Source of the DNA: Streptomyces hokutonensis
GTDB lineage: Bacteria > Actinomycetota > Actinomycetes > Streptomycetales > Streptomycetaceae
Direction: 5' to 3'
Length of the DNA: 64,000 bases
NCBI RefSeq assembly: GCF_000376565.1
Contig: NZ_BARG01000001.1
Span: forward strand, 20,954-84,953
The notes under the pieces are model-generated. The model saw only the letters and a program-made list of their open reading frames with translations. It had not been told where the DNA came from and did not search any database. The stretch's first letter is position 1; every line of letters begins with the position of its first letter. Positions 63,272 through 64,000 of this stretch are shown piece by piece. Made by a program: the position numbers and the translations under genes.

Positions 63272-64000
63272 TCACAGCACGACGAAGCTGTTCTTGACCC
63301 TGTCGTAGGTCTTCTGGGCCCGGGTCTCCACGTCCGGCCGGTACCAAGTGTTGATCTGGTACGACTTCCCGTCCGCGTCGAAGCCGAGCAGCCGGGCGTG
63401 CCAGGGGGTGCCCTTGAGAGTGAACGTGTACTCCCAGACCACGGCTGGGTAGCCGCGGAACGTCGTGCTGACGAGCCGGATCTTCCGGTAGTCCTGCCCC
63501 TGGTGGGCGTTCCGTTCCGAGGCCTCCCACGTCCGCATCAGATCGCCGCGGGCGAGGGAGGACTTGCCCACGAGTTCCTGGCTGCCGTCCGGGGACGTGT
63601 AGTGGACCTCGGCCCCCGTCTTCAGATCCCGCCGCCACCCGGCGGGCGTCGCCCACGCGAACCCGCCCGCCTCCTGGTGCGTTCCCGGGGGCAGGCTCGG
63701 GGGGCGGGAGGTGCCCTCGACCGTGGGAGAGGGGGACGGGGACGGGGTGGCGGAAGCTGACGGGTCGGTCGGAGTCGACGAGGCGCCGGCCGACCCCGTC
63801 GACCCCGTCGATGCCTTCGGCGCCGGGCCCGTTGCCGTGTCGTCGGACGAGCCGTTCCCGTGCACGAGGATCGCCGCGACCACCGCGCCCGCTACGGCTA
63901 CGGCCGCGGCGGCGATCAGTCCGGTACGGCGGTGGGGGCGGGAGCGGGTGGTGAACGGCTGCGCGGGGCCGGGCAGCCGGGCGGGGTGGGGGCCGAGGTC
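63272..64000 (-). CDS. Membrane protein with extracellular domain, truncated by the window edge
   Basis: The C-terminal 242 residues of a longer protein; the frame stays open to base 64000. A Pro/Arg-rich cytoplasmic stretch (LPGPAQPFTTRSRPHRR) leads into one membrane helix (GLIAAAAVAVAGAVVAAILV) and an extracellular Ser/Thr/Pro linker, then a compact domain (about the last 130 residues; FAWATPAGWRRDLKTGAEV, GYPAVVWEYTFTL, ARLLGFDADGKSYQINTWY). The layout fits the outer part of a transmembrane Ser/Thr kinase or a similar sensor, but the kinase part is outside the window. It converges with the permease gene, 6 bases apart. Confidence 0.75.
   Translation of the reverse strand, partial: DLGPHPARLPGPAQPFTTRSRPHRRTGLIAAAAVAVAGAVVAAILVHGNGSSDDTATGPAPKASTGSTGSAGASSTPTDPSASATPSPSPSPTVEGTSRPPSLPPGTHQEAGGFAWATPAGWRRDLKTGAEVHYTSPDGSQELVGKSSLARGDLMRTWEASERNAHQGQDYRKIRLVSTTFRGYPAVVWEYTFTLKGTPWHARLLGFDADGKSYQINTWYRPDVETRAQKTYDRVKNSFVVL

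Overview
The window is high-GC actinobacterial DNA, almost certainly Streptomyces. Supporting signs are the GTG start codons, a rare in-frame TTA codon in a SARP regulator, a long arginine-rich RNase E, a ClgR-type box at clpP1, and the gene order obg-rpmA-rplU-rne followed further right by rodA-mrdA-mreDCB-ndk-folC-valS-clpX-clpP-clpP-tig. Most of the left and middle part is transcribed leftwards (minus strand).

Left part (1-17.3 kb). Two related single-pass membrane proteins precede proA, a small conserved protein and proB (proline synthesis). An accessory stretch follows. It encodes a secreted phospholipase D-like protein, two tandem secreted chymotrypsin-fold proteases and a divergent SARP activator (5.2-9.2 kb). 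Next comes a wall-polymer-type group (9.1-15.5 kb): a family 2 glycosyltransferase, a membrane CDP-glycerol/ribitol phosphotransferase-like protein, a fused cytidylyltransferase-dehydrogenase resembling CDP-ribitol synthases, and a sulfotransferase-like P-loop protein. A Tat-exported PhoD-type phosphatase ends this part.

Centre (17.3-37.2 kb). Obg, L27, L21 and RNase E/G are followed by the radical SAM-associated TIGR03936 protein. Its usual partner, the TIGR03960 B12-binding radical SAM protein, lies about 8.7 kb away. Between them sits a mixed accessory segment: a membrane protein built of VLxPVG repeats, a GNAT acetyltransferase, a TetR regulator with an isochorismatase-fold enzyme, a lipoprotein, an SDR dehydrogenase with a divergent MmyB-like regulator, a zinc-ribbon protein, a glycosyltransferase, a collagen-like secreted protein and a decayed MarR-type gene. 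A CYTH-CHAD protein follows.

Right core (37.2-54.6 kb). RodA, PBP2 and MreD/C/B build the lateral wall (spore wall in Streptomyces). They are followed by Ndk, a DUF4233 protein, FolC, ValRS, a PYG-rich membrane protein, ClpX, two ClpP subunits and trigger factor, so proteolysis and folding genes are side by side.

Right end (54.7-64 kb). tRNA-Pro(UGG) and tRNA-Gly(UCC) come first, then two very small membrane proteins, a membrane acyltransferase, a translationally coupled PP2C phosphatase/HD phosphohydrolase pair, an Eis-like acetyltransferase, a Nei-type DNA glycosylase, RpiB, an amino-acid permease and a membrane protein cut by the window edge. No rRNA genes, CRISPR arrays, insertion sequences or complete prophage were seen.
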